Positions 55,550 through 64,000 of a DNA stretch of 64,000 nt are shown piece after piece. The stretch's first letter is position 1; each line of letters starts with the position of its first letter. Source of the DNA: a virus; the IMG/VR virus record IMGVR_UViG_3300031369_000002, positions 24,666 through 88,665 of that record. The stretch is one strand, 5' to 3'. The notes beneath the pieces are model-generated. The model did not search any database. It was not told where the DNA came from and saw only the letters and a program-made list of their open reading frames with translations. The position numbers and the translations under genes are program-made.

Positions 55550-55579
55550 ATTATATAATATTCCTTTACATATGTCAAG
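55550..55579 (-). promoter_or_regulatory. Palindrome-operator promoter
   Basis: TTGACA (55573-55578)-N17-TATAAT (55550-55555), palindrome CTTGACATATGTAAAG, ATAAGATAAA downstream. Confidence 0.85.
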
Positions 55580-55591
55580 TATAAAATTAAA

Positions 55592-55618
55592 AAAAGAGAG
55601 TATAAAATACTCTCTTTT
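55592..55618 (-). terminator. Strong terminator at the end of the late (tail/lysis) operon
   Basis: Perfect 12-bp stem (55592-55603 with 55607-55618), 3-nt loop, AT-rich tail on the minus strand. Confidence 0.75.
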
Positions 55619-55626
55619 AAAAACAT

Positions 55627-55941
55627 TTATTCATCAGATACAAACAAAGACATTATCTTCTTTCTTACATCCGCTACGTATTTAACTACTACAGCAGTAG
55701 CAGCCATATAAAAGAATGAAATAAAAAATACTCCTACAAACTCTGCGACTATTCCTAAAACAACCAATCCTCCGATATAAGGTACAACCCCAGTAACTAA
55801 AAATTTAGGAAGTAATTCAGGCTCAAATTCATTATTATGAACTTTTAATAAAATGCCTAAAACCACATCTACTAAAATAACTGAGATTACTATAATTAAA
55901 GCTGGTAAAACTTCCTTAGGTAAAGTTATAACGGACTCCAT
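55627..55941 (-). CDS. Holin
   Basis: 104 aa with three to four hydrophobic segments, an early acidic DVVLG inside the first span, and a charged C-terminus (DVRKKIMSLFVSDE). This is the pattern of phage holins, and it lies directly downstream of the endolysin. Forms the membrane hole that releases the lysin. Confidence 0.7.
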   Translation of the reverse strand: MESVITLPKEVLPALIIVISVILVDVVLGILLKVHNNEFEPELLPKFLVTGVVPYIGGLVVLGIVAEFVGVFFISFFYMAATAVVVKYVADVRKKIMSLFVSDE

Positions 55942-55954
55942 TAAATCACCTCCT

Positions 55955-56503
55955 CTACCATCTAGCTCTAAAACCTCTACAGTCTACATGAGTAAATGTA
56001 CTATATTTACCCACACCACCACTAACATTATAAATATTACTTGAGGACCAAACAGCATAAGGAGAAATACCTTTAATAACTATATCAGCCGCATTACCAT
56101 ATAAATGCTGGCTCTTAGTACCTCCACCGACTGCATTATTATGCTTAGTACATCTATAACCTGAATTAATATGAACAGGTCGGCCACCAAACTTATATCT
56201 TAAAGCCTCTAATAAAATTAATAAGTTAATATGAATACCTGGGCCTAAACTTCCACAACAATGACATCTAAATTCAGCTTGCTTAAAATGAGCCACATTT
56301 ATAGCTCTCTTATTTACTGCTTTTAAAAGTTTCATAGTATACTCATGTGTCTTAGGTCCATAAATACCATCTACTTTTAACTTTCCAGCAGACTGCAAAC
56401 CCTTTAGCCAAAACAAAGTTTTTTTACCTTTAGCTCCATCTACTACAAGCTTAGCATTAAATTTGTTAAGCATTTTTTGAGTGTATCCTACAGTATAAGC
56501 CAT
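55955..56503 (-). CDS. Endolysin: PG-binding domain plus M15 D-Ala-D-Ala peptidase
   Basis: 182 aa from ATG 56503. N-terminal PG_binding_1 domain (GYTQKMLNKF, DGIYGPKTHEYTMKLLK), then a peptidase M15/VanY-like domain with INSGYRCTKHNNAVGG, SQHLYGNAADIV (zinc ligands H and D) and the last His in THVDCRG. Cleaves peptidoglycan cross-links at lysis. Confidence 0.85.
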   Translation of the reverse strand: MAYTVGYTQKMLNKFNAKLVVDGAKGKKTLFWLKGLQSAGKLKVDGIYGPKTHEYTMKLLKAVNKRAINVAHFKQAEFRCHCCGSLGPGIHINLLILLEALRYKFGGRPVHINSGYRCTKHNNAVGGGTKSQHLYGNAADIVIKGISPYAVWSSSNIYNVSGGVGKYSTFTHVDCRGFRARW

Positions 56504-56519
56504 ATACAACACCTCCTTT

Positions 56520-56786
56520 CTAATGTTTATCTATTATCCATTGGATTACTCCAAAAACAAATACAAAAATAGTAAAAGCAAATACAACAGCCCATCTTAA
56601 AAAAGACATTAATTCTTTTCTCTGTTCACAAACATTCTTAGTAATCTCTTTTTTAAAAGCTTCATATTCCTTCAACTTATTAGTATTAGTTAAGGTCTCA
56701 TCATTTAATTTTCTAACATCCTTTTGTAAACCATCAATAACAGCTTTAAATTCATCATGAAAAACACACTTACCATCACTAGCCAT
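56520..56786 (-). CDS. XhlA-like lysis-associated membrane protein
   Basis: 88 aa: coiled-coil N-terminal half (LQKDVRKLNDETLTNTNKLKEYEAFKKE) and one C-terminal transmembrane helix. Same plan as hemolysin XhlA, which works with holin and endolysin. Identified by layout and position. Confidence 0.6.
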   Translation of the reverse strand: MASDGKCVFHDEFKAVIDGLQKDVRKLNDETLTNTNKLKEYEAFKKEITKNVCEQRKELMSFLRWAVVFAFTIFVFVFGVIQWIIDKH

Positions 56787-56798
56787 ATTAACACCCTC

Positions 56799-57398
56799 TT
56801 ATATTTTAATTACAGAAAAAAAGGTATTTAAAGGAGAGCTACCACCTAAATTTAAACTACTACCCGACGCTTGATAAGCATAAAATTGTAAATAATCATC
56901 TACGGCTAATTCTAATTTAACCGTAAACAAACCGCCCCAACGACCAGCACCATCCTCACCACTAGTAATACCAGTAACAGCCGCTCCATTATTATAAACA
57001 TAAAACAATCTACCATTAGAGCTATCACTTAAATACCTACTTCCCAAGGTAATATCATACCAGCCCGCATACTGTATTACAATAGAATCATTAGCATCAT
57101 TAAACATAGACATAGGATCATATTGCACATCAGAACTACTAAATGTTACCTTAGTAACAGCACCATTAGGAATAGACTGAACGGCATCCTTTTGAAGCAT
57201 ACATCTAGTAAAAACATCATCAGATATTATAGAGGTACCTATCAAAAGTTTACCAAATTTTTGTATTAATATACGTGAACCTAGCTTAATACCTGCCAAA
57301 GAGCTAGTAGCAACTACAGGTAATTCCGTATCCTCTGGCACTAATTGAACTTTTAAAGGATATAAAGTACTTACCGTACCTATTAAAGTATTATCCAT
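56799..57398 (-). CDS. C1q/TNF-like jelly-roll tail protein
   Basis: 199 aa. N-terminal beta region (TVSTLYPLKVQLVPEDTELPVV), then a C-terminal stretch IQYAGWYDITLGSRYL...RLFYVYNNGAAV...ELAVDDYLQFYAYQASG, which follows the C1q-type jelly-roll pattern. Probably trimeric and at the tail tip for host recognition. Confidence 0.55.
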   Translation of the reverse strand: MDNTLIGTVSTLYPLKVQLVPEDTELPVVATSSLAGIKLGSRILIQKFGKLLIGTSIISDDVFTRCMLQKDAVQSIPNGAVTKVTFSSSDVQYDPMSMFNDANDSIVIQYAGWYDITLGSRYLSDSSNGRLFYVYNNGAAVTGITSGEDGAGRWGGLFTVKLELAVDDYLQFYAYQASGSSLNLGGSSPLNTFFSVIKI

Positions 57399-59107
57399 TA
57401 TAAAACCACTTCCCTTATCTGTTGCATTGTAGTATTAACTAAACCCCCAGCCTTTAAATTAAAAACTTGTTTCTTTAATAAATATACTCCCTGATTAGCC
57501 TTATTATAAAAAGCATAAGCATCACCTTGATTAGGTAAACCATCAGCCCTACGAGTTACAAAAGCATGTTTAAACTCAATATCTTCCTGAACCTCTAACA
57601 TTTTATATAATTCTCTTTTAGCTCTTAAATCTAAATAACTCTGAGTCGAGGCCTCACTATCAAATTTACGAGTCCTATACCTGCTAATATTTGTATAAGA
57701 TAAAGGATGAGCAGACAACCCCACATCCTCCATAGTTTTAACACTAATTAAAGGCTCAGTATCAGCCTCAGCTTGATTAGCTACTAAAATAACTTTGTTA
57801 TAAATATCAATATAATTTTTAGTTCTCTTAAAATCACCCATATATAAACTATATTCATCATCTTTAAAAGTCCAGGTAATTTGCGGGTCCTCTTTCCATG
57901 CAATAGTCTTAAGGACTCCATAACCATTGGACCACAAAGGATAATAATTAATAGTATTAAGCAACCCATTTATAATAAACAATTTAGATCGTCCTATCTC
58001 ATAACTCATATCCTCAGATAAAGTGGCTGCATTATCTTGAATTTCATATCTAACCCAAGAACCTACAGAGGCTATTAAAGCTTTTACTAAAGTGATAACA
58101 TTATCACCCTTATAAGCAACATAAGAAGAATCAATCTTATCTTGTTCTAAAGCTTCTAATATATCCGTACCCTCTACACTATGAGAAGTAGCTCGATCAG
58201 TAACAGAATCCACAGGTTTATTTAAAAAATATGTACCCATAGGATATCTATCACCATTTATAATAAACCAGGGTCTTATTAAATCTGTTATATAATCAAT
58301 GGAACTATCATCTATCAAATCTAATTTCAAATCTCCAATTACATCTCGTGTAAAATCCATAGAGACTACACCCGAATTTCTTTTAACTAAATCTAATAAG
58401 CCAGCAGTTTTATAAATTCCCGCATTTAGTTTCAATAATTCATACTCCACAGTTACTAATCTATTATGATAAAAATGATCGTATTGAGGTAATATAGGAG
58501 TAGGTATAGGAGGCTCATCCCATTCAACCACTAACTCAACAATATTACCAGTCTCATAAAAATTATCGAAACCCTCAATGTAAATATCAGTATCAAAAGG
58601 ATCACTATGAGCAGAAGCTTGAGATAATAATATAGTTTGAACATTATTACCTTTGACCCAATCTCCCTGATCAATAATTTCCTGTAAAACAGAAGTAATA
58701 TCAACCTCCACCCACTCTTCCTCTTGATCTAAAACATTTAACTCACCGTAAGCCGTACTTAAATTAGCCGCACGACTTTCAAAATCAGCCGCATCTATTA
58801 TAGTACCAGAATTAGCCACCAATTCCATATAAGCTCTTATATCACAATCATAAGCCTCATCATAATTATGAACCACATATAATCGTAAAGTAGCTGAGTA
58901 TATAGTAGACCCTTTAGAAATATTTACATTCCTAAATCTAAAAAAACTATGTGCTATAGAATAAGCAGAACCATGCTCCCAATCTCCTAATATTATATCT
59001 TCATCATAATCAAAGAAAGTATCCTGATAAACTTCTGATATATAATTTTTAACTATAGTACCATCATCAAAAGAATGCGTAGGATAAAACGTACCATACT
59101 CAGACAT
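57398..59107 (-). CDS. Tail protein with N-terminal DNRLRE (carbohydrate-binding) domain
   Basis: 569 aa. Residues about 25-200 show the DNRLRE plan (SFFRFRNVNISKGSTIYSATLRLYV, then EEWVEVDITSVLQEII and a late ILL). The rest (YELLKLNAGIYKTAGLLDLVKRNSG, GTYFLNKPVDSVTDRATSHSVEGTDILEAL) looks like a baseplate or tail-hub domain. One-base overlaps with both neighbours. Confidence 0.65.
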   Translation of the reverse strand: MSEYGTFYPTHSFDDGTIVKNYISEVYQDTFFDYDEDIILGDWEHGSAYSIAHSFFRFRNVNISKGSTIYSATLRLYVVHNYDEAYDCDIRAYMELVANSGTIIDAADFESRAANLSTAYGELNVLDQEEEWVEVDITSVLQEIIDQGDWVKGNNVQTILLSQASAHSDPFDTDIYIEGFDNFYETGNIVELVVEWDEPPIPTPILPQYDHFYHNRLVTVEYELLKLNAGIYKTAGLLDLVKRNSGVVSMDFTRDVIGDLKLDLIDDSSIDYITDLIRPWFIINGDRYPMGTYFLNKPVDSVTDRATSHSVEGTDILEALEQDKIDSSYVAYKGDNVITLVKALIASVGSWVRYEIQDNAATLSEDMSYEIGRSKLFIINGLLNTINYYPLWSNGYGVLKTIAWKEDPQITWTFKDDEYSLYMGDFKRTKNYIDIYNKVILVANQAEADTEPLISVKTMEDVGLSAHPLSYTNISRYRTRKFDSEASTQSYLDLRAKRELYKMLEVQEDIEFKHAFVTRRADGLPNQGDAYAFYNKANQGVYLLKKQVFNLKAGGLVNTTMQQIREVVL

Positions 59108-61890
59108 TAACTCACCACCTTAGTAATAGTACAACTAAACTCATAATTCTTTTTATCTTTTTTCTTAAACTTTATATTAGAAAAACTGGCTTTAAACCAC
59201 CTGCCAAAATAATCTCTATAAAAGCCTCCTCCTGAATTACTCATTACAGTCTTCAAAGAATTATAATCCTCTATAGGCAAGTTAGCACTAAAATTAATAG
59301 TATGCTCCTGAAAATCTCCTTCAAACAAAACCGAATTTTCTCTCCCATCAAACTGAATTAATTCTCTGTCATAATCTACGGACTCCTCAATGGACAAATC
59401 ACCGTATAAAACTATGGCATCATTATAACCCTCTCCCGAATTTAAAGCCACTTTACCATTATAAACATTAACTACATCATATATATCACTCTGAATAGAT
59501 GTTCCCGTTTCCGAAAAAGCTACCACATAATAATAAGTAGTACCCACAAGTAAAGGCAAGTAATCAGTAACACCACTTTCAGGCTCTATATTATCTAAAG
59601 CTAACTCATAAGAAACCCCATCAATAGAACGATATAGTTTATTATAAGTAGTCTCCACAGCTTCTGGCACTATCTCCACAGTAACAAAAGCCTCATTACC
59701 TGAAACACTACCATCATAAAAATTATCATATACATCACTACCAGACGGTATTATAACTAACCCTTCAAAATCTGTAATGGTACCGTCTGCAATATCTTGA
59801 AGTAAAGAAGTAATATCCCATTCCTCAGTCTCCCCAGAAACATGCTCATGAGTACCATACTCCACAGAATCTAAACTAGGCAAAGTAGCATAAGTAACAG
59901 TATCTTCACTCCAAGAAGTAGTTATATATTTAACCAAACTATTAATAATACCTGATAAGGTATCTTTTCTATTTAATGTCAAAGTCGCAGAGTTTACAGT
60001 TTTGCCTATAATATCCGTAAAATCAAAATCTAATAATATATATTTAGAAGTTCCATTATCATATAAATCTAACTCCCCTATATCATCATAATTAATTCCC
60101 GTATTCGCTCCATCAACATAAGTATCTTGCGTAGCTTCAAAATTTAAATCCGTAGTAGGTAAAGGATTTTCAATCACAATCCCAGTAGAAGCATCATCCT
60201 CCGAAGCTGACAAAGACAAACCAGGTTTAACAGGCGGTAAAAACTCAACAGTGAAATCAGCGGACACCTCTACAGACCATAAACCACTAGAATCCGCTAC
60301 TAATCCTCTAACCTGATAACTTTCTCCATTCTCTAAAACCTTCTCAAAAGTAACACTCCCATCGGTACCATAACCCGATATATTTTCCAATAAAGTCAAA
60401 CCATCCGCAGTATATAAACCCACTGAATATTGAGATTGAGTATCACTATCTATATCACTAAAATCCCATGTGACAGTCAACTCAGACTCGCTTATTGTAC
60501 TCTCATTCTCAGGATAAGTAATAGCCATTTCAGGTTTTGTATTAGCTATAAAACTTGCCTCATCAGACCAACCAGAAGGATCAGGATCAGCCCCCCAGGT
60601 CTGTACTTGCCAATAATAAGTATCTCCTGAGTCAAAAGTAGATGCCGCAAACACATGATAAGAATCAGTGCTTACCTCTTCCTCAACTTGAGTGGCTCCA
60701 TAAGAACTGCTAGTCTTTGAATACCTTAAACTAAATTTAGTTTGCTCACTAGTATCTAAAGGGTTATGTTGCCAACTAAAAGTCTGAGGATTAGCCACAT
60801 CTATAACCTTCAAAGAAGATGGACTTAAATTAGTAGGAGGATTAGGTTCAACTATAGTAACTACCTCATTAGACAATACTTTAGCACTATTTAAACCCGC
60901 TGTATTACTAGCCCAAACTCTATATTTAACAATAGGAAAAGGATCAACATCCGTTATTTGCACCGCACTGCCCGACATAGCATAATCTAATTCACTAAAA
61001 TCCACCTCACCATAAGGAGGCACACCAACCTCAATTTTCATATTATCAGCTACAGCACTTGCAGGATTATTCCAAGTGATAACCACACCAGAACCCGAAC
61101 GAGTAGCTACTACATTTGTAGGAGCAGCAGGCGTAGTTTTAATTTCTCCTGTTTCATTATATCCAGAATATCCTGCCGCATTCCAGGCCCTTATTCTATA
61201 CTTATATTTATAATTAACCTTAACTCCCGTATCATTATAACTAGAGGCACTACCCGATAAATTACTTTTAATCTGACTCCAAGTATTAGTTACATTATTC
61301 CATCTTTCAATTTTTATATATGTATAGGGTCTATTTCCCGAAGCAACACGACTCCAAGATATACTCATTTTAGGGCCAGCTAGTCTTGATACACTGGCAC
61401 CAGTCACAGGACTTGGCTTTAAAATATAAGTAGCTCTAACAATAGGTTCTCTACCTGCATGAGTAGAATAACCACTCATTGATAAGACACTAGGAAAACT
61501 TCTTGTATTAGTTTTTCTATATCCATTACCTGAGCCATTATGTAAACCAAACACATGGGCTCCCTTTGGATTCCTATACAAACCTACCCACATATACTTA
61601 GCCGAAGAGATAGCATAAGGACTAATATTTTTAGACCTCCAAGACTGACCTCCTACAGACAAACTAGAAACACTTAAGGTAAAGGAACTCGATTGCCTAA
61701 CAGCCGAACCACCAGGAGACCACAAAACCAATCTAGCCGCTACACTAGAGCCTTTGGCTCCTGCATAAACTGATAAGCCTGTAATAGCACTATCCTTAGG
61801 TAAATCAACTCTAGCCGCATGTTGATTATATAAATTCAAAGCTGACCATGTATAACTATTTGCTCCCGTTGCACTATACTCATAAGCCAA
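59107..61890 (-). CDS. Large tail fibre with FN3 repeats and a DNRLRE domain, TTG start
   Basis: 927 aa from TTG 61890 (GGGGG eight nt upstream). An N-terminal beta-sandwich (1-150), four or so FN3-like repeats (about 155-555), a DNRLRE domain (about 570-745: DTYVDGANTG, LLDFDFTDIIGKTVNSATLTLNR, WDITSLLQDI), another FN3-like repeat and a C-terminal tail-attachment domain (about 835-927). Adhesion to host surface glycans. Confidence 0.8.
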   Translation of the reverse strand: MAYEYSATGANSYTWSALNLYNQHAARVDLPKDSAITGLSVYAGAKGSSVAARLVLWSPGGSAVRQSSSFTLSVSSLSVGGQSWRSKNISPYAISSAKYMWVGLYRNPKGAHVFGLHNGSGNGYRKTNTRSFPSVLSMSGYSTHAGREPIVRATYILKPSPVTGASVSRLAGPKMSISWSRVASGNRPYTYIKIERWNNVTNTWSQIKSNLSGSASSYNDTGVKVNYKYKYRIRAWNAAGYSGYNETGEIKTTPAAPTNVVATRSGSGVVITWNNPASAVADNMKIEVGVPPYGEVDFSELDYAMSGSAVQITDVDPFPIVKYRVWASNTAGLNSAKVLSNEVVTIVEPNPPTNLSPSSLKVIDVANPQTFSWQHNPLDTSEQTKFSLRYSKTSSSYGATQVEEEVSTDSYHVFAASTFDSGDTYYWQVQTWGADPDPSGWSDEASFIANTKPEMAITYPENESTISESELTVTWDFSDIDSDTQSQYSVGLYTADGLTLLENISGYGTDGSVTFEKVLENGESYQVRGLVADSSGLWSVEVSADFTVEFLPPVKPGLSLSASEDDASTGIVIENPLPTTDLNFEATQDTYVDGANTGINYDDIGELDLYDNGTSKYILLDFDFTDIIGKTVNSATLTLNRKDTLSGIINSLVKYITTSWSEDTVTYATLPSLDSVEYGTHEHVSGETEEWDITSLLQDIADGTITDFEGLVIIPSGSDVYDNFYDGSVSGNEAFVTVEIVPEAVETTYNKLYRSIDGVSYELALDNIEPESGVTDYLPLLVGTTYYYVVAFSETGTSIQSDIYDVVNVYNGKVALNSGEGYNDAIVLYGDLSIEESVDYDRELIQFDGRENSVLFEGDFQEHTINFSANLPIEDYNSLKTVMSNSGGGFYRDYFGRWFKASFSNIKFKKKDKKNYEFSCTITKVVS

Positions 61891-61904
61891 TTAAATAACC
61901 CCCT

Positions 61905-62408
61905 TTACTCTAAAATATTTACCACAGGGTCACTATTACTAAAAGCATAAAAACCTACATAAGTAACCTCATGATATATTCTTTCATTAAAATTAATCTC
62001 ATTATTTTCAATATTCAAAGCATTTTTTAAAGATATAGTTATGGAGTCGCCCCCATACTTACTACCTATAAAAGTTATATCCTCCAACAAATCACTAGAA
62101 TTATAAGAACTTCTTACAGAATATTTAGTAAAACTTCCATAGCCATCACTACCAGTATCTATATCAAAAGGCACCCCAGCAATTAAATTTTTTAGAGACC
62201 AACTATAATATTTTAAAGTTAACATTGAATTAATTTTTAAAATATCTTTGTCTCCAACAAAATTAAACCCATCAGTAACCCTCTTAATTTCTTTAAACTG
62301 TCTTACATCTTGAAATTTACCGTCTTCAACAATTCCTAAATAAGAACCCTCTAAATTAAAAAAATTCTTATATCCGACACCGCCTCCTAAAGGTATAACT
62401 AAAGCCAT
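61905..62408 (-). CDS. Tail-associated protein
   Basis: 167 aa, beta-rich, starts MALVIPLGGG. Lies between the prophage-tail protein and the fibre, so a tail or baseplate component. No family recognised. Confidence 0.6.
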   Translation of the reverse strand: MALVIPLGGGVGYKNFFNLEGSYLGIVEDGKFQDVRQFKEIKRVTDGFNFVGDKDILKINSMLTLKYYSWSLKNLIAGVPFDIDTGSDGYGSFTKYSVRSSYNSSDLLEDITFIGSKYGGDSITISLKNALNIENNEINFNERIYHEVTYVGFYAFSNSDPVVNILE

Positions 62409-62419
62409 AAAAACACCTC

Positions 62420-64000
62420 CTACTCATACACATAAATATCTAATGGAGATTCGCCATCCTCAGAATAAGCTGTAAATACAGTCTTTTTAACAACTTTTTC
62501 ATATTGATTAAAAGCATGTTCTATAGCCCCATCATTTAAACATTTATTAAAAACTAATTTCACTCTTTTTTCATTTTTAGTATTACTAATCAATGTTATA
62601 TTATCCAAATAATCTGAAGCACTCAAAGAAGTAATAGGCACTAAAGTATTAATTCCTTCATCCACAGACAAAATAGCATAACCATTATTAATAGGCATAA
62701 TAGAAGCTTTATCACTCTCATACTTCAAATACATCTTATCAATAGTTAATTTACAAACAGTAGAATTACAAATAATTTTAGGCTCTCCATCAGGCCCTAA
62801 AGAATAATCCCCACCTGAATGATCAATTGAAATATTAGAAACATCCCTAATAATATCAAAACCACTTGCGGTCTCTCCTAACTCAATAACACCTAAATAT
62901 AATTCCTCAGCTAAACCATAATTAAAATACAATTCAAAATCTCCCGTAATAGCATCATCATCTATAGTAACATTTAATATTTCTTCCGTATCTTCACCAA
63001 TAACTATATCCGATAATAAATCTTCTAAACTAGGAGTCTTAGCCGATAATTCTAATATATTATCCTCAGGATAAGTCACATTATAATCCATCTTCAAAAT
63101 CCTAGTTTTTATATCTATTCCTAGGTCCTTATCAAAAACTTTAACATAATCCCCTAGCTTAAACACTTCATGAGACCAATCACCCAAAAACGATAAATCT
63201 GAGGCTTTAATAGTATATAAATAAGACTCTTTAGAAACCTCAGCCAATAACTCTATAGCTTTCTCCTTTAAATCCTCTGCATTAGTAAACCTTTCATCTG
63301 TTATAATACCCACTTTTACCTTACTATAATAAGTGTAATCCTCAACAAAAGGAACACCTCCATTAACTTCCGCTATAGATAATCCGTCTTTTCCATAAGG
63401 ATATAAACGAGTGATTACATCTGTGCTATCACTTTCAAGGGTAATTTCTTTCATGTTTTTCCCTGCCAAAATACCAACACCAGGATCGCCACCAACTTGA
63501 TTTAAAAAGTTAACTCTATAATTAATAAAATCAAACTCTAACTCTCCACCCCAAAAGTCAACAACAGATTTCAAGCACTCAAGAACATTCATATTACTAT
63601 TTACTTTAAAATCCCGTACTATATCTAAAAGCTCCTCAGAAATAATACCAACATCCCACTCAGTATTCCTTAATATATAAATTAAAGGAATAGCAGGATT
63701 AGAACTTTCCCAAGTAAATTCACTATAAACCCCATTCTCATCAAAGATAGATATAGGACTTATATTACCTAACTCATACCATACAGCCTCACAAAAAACA
63801 TCAACTTCCCCACCAAAATCTTTTAATTTAGATATTCTACGGATATAAAAATCTTTTCCATAAACCCTAACTTTTTTCTCATTTAAAACTTTAGATATAT
63901 TAACATCATTATAAGCTAAAGAAAAAGTAAGTTCTAAAATACCATTGACTTCCTCTTTAATAATAACATCCATAGCATATAATAAAATAAAATCCATTAC
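62420..64000 (-). CDS. Prophage-tail (Tal-like) protein, probably truncated at its 5' end
   Basis: At least 525 aa from an ATG at 63997. ILELTFSLAYND, YGKDFYIRRISK, CEAVWYEL, NVLECLKSVVDFWGGELEFDFINYRVN and ITRLYPYGKDGLSIAEVN follow the Prophage_tail / tail-endopeptidase family (siphovirus baseplate hub, Tal). These usually have 15-25 residues before this point and there is no ribosome site within the last 3 bases, so the start is likely outside the window. Confidence 0.75.
   Translation of the reverse strand, partial: VMDFILLYAMDVIIKEEVNGILELTFSLAYNDVNISKVLNEKKVRVYGKDFYIRRISKLKDFGGEVDVFCEAVWYELGNISPISIFDENGVYSEFTWESSNPAIPLIYILRNTEWDVGIISEELLDIVRDFKVNSNMNVLECLKSVVDFWGGELEFDFINYRVNFLNQVGGDPGVGILAGKNMKEITLESDSTDVITRLYPYGKDGLSIAEVNGGVPFVEDYTYYSKVKVGIITDERFTNAEDLKEKAIELLAEVSKESYLYTIKASDLSFLGDWSHEVFKLGDYVKVFDKDLGIDIKTRILKMDYNVTYPEDNILELSAKTPSLEDLLSDIVIGEDTEEILNVTIDDDAITGDFELYFNYGLAEELYLGVIELGETASGFDIIRDVSNISIDHSGGDYSLGPDGEPKIICNSTVCKLTIDKMYLKYESDKASIMPINNGYAILSVDEGINTLVPITSLSASDYLDNITLISNTKNEKRVKLVFNKCLNDGAIEHAFNQYEKVVKKTVFTAYSEDGESPLDIYVYE

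Noticed and set aside
1-64000. CRISPR arrays, tRNA genes, insertion sequences, diversity-generating or reverse-transcriptase elements
   Set aside because: I found no regular direct repeats with spacers, no cloverleaf candidates, no transposase and no reverse transcriptase motifs.

Overview
The window looks like part of the genome of a tailed dsDNA phage (siphovirus-like, Caudoviricetes) of a low-GC Gram-positive host, probably a clostridium or relative. The reasons are very AT-rich DNA, strong AGGAGG ribosome binding sites with frequent TTG and GTG starts, sigma-A type promoters, a Firmicute-type tail module (prophage-tail protein, carbohydrate-binding fibre proteins) and a holin / XhlA-like / M15 endolysin lysis set. 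Every gene I accept is on the minus strand, so the genome reads from high to low coordinates. No integrase, terminase, capsid or tRNA gene is visible in the window; a BRO-type antirepressor and an excisionase-like protein leave the lifestyle open.

Layout in transcription order: 64000-56800 tail and receptor-binding genes (a prophage-tail protein cut by the edge, a small tail protein, a 927-aa FN3/DNRLRE fibre, a second DNRLRE tail protein, a C1q-like protein); 56800-55600 lysis; 55500-29800 a nearly complete replication and recombination set: SNF2-type helicase, DnaB-like helicase, primase zinc domain, ATP-dependent ligase, sigma factor, two clamp-loader-like subunits, primase TOPRIM domain, family A DNA polymerase, HD hydrolase, gp32-like SSB, RuvC-like nuclease, RecA, DUF932 protein, Rad50/SbcC N-half, SbcD, Fe-S PD-(D/E)XK nuclease, beta clamp, SbcC C-half. 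From 29800 to 2900 lie about 75 small genes of mostly unknown function, many of them 40-60 aa zinc-ribbon proteins. Among them are an amidoligase-like protein, a PP-loop PAPS-reductase-like protein, a HAD phosphatase, a DNA methyltransferase, a Lar-like antirestriction protein, a BRO antirepressor and an XRE regulator. The left edge is a large B12-binding/radical SAM/DUF2344 fusion that continues out of the window.

Four promoter types can be read. (i) Twelve promoters have TTGACA-N17-TATAAT in which the -35 box sits inside a palindrome CTTGACA-NN-TGTCAAG, mostly followed by ATAAGATAAA at the likely transcript start; one of them drives the phage sigma gene. (ii) About a dozen promoters have an unusual but geometrically fixed form, ACAtgC or ACAGtC, exactly 17 nt, then GGTATAAT; they stand before the polymerase, ligase, SSB, helicase and other replication genes and are natural candidates for the phage sigma factor. 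(iii) Four TTGACT-N17-TATAAT promoters make structured leaders or small RNAs. (iv) A few are ordinary.

The most unusual features are non-coding. Two leaders (23493-23592 and 24334-24438) each hold two hairpins whose loops are complementary over 7-9 nt but with unrelated sequences, a kissing-loop architecture kept by covariation. There are also two small terminated RNA candidates (45384-45515 and 25161-25259). Two replication proteins appear to be encoded in separate halves (SbcC and primase).
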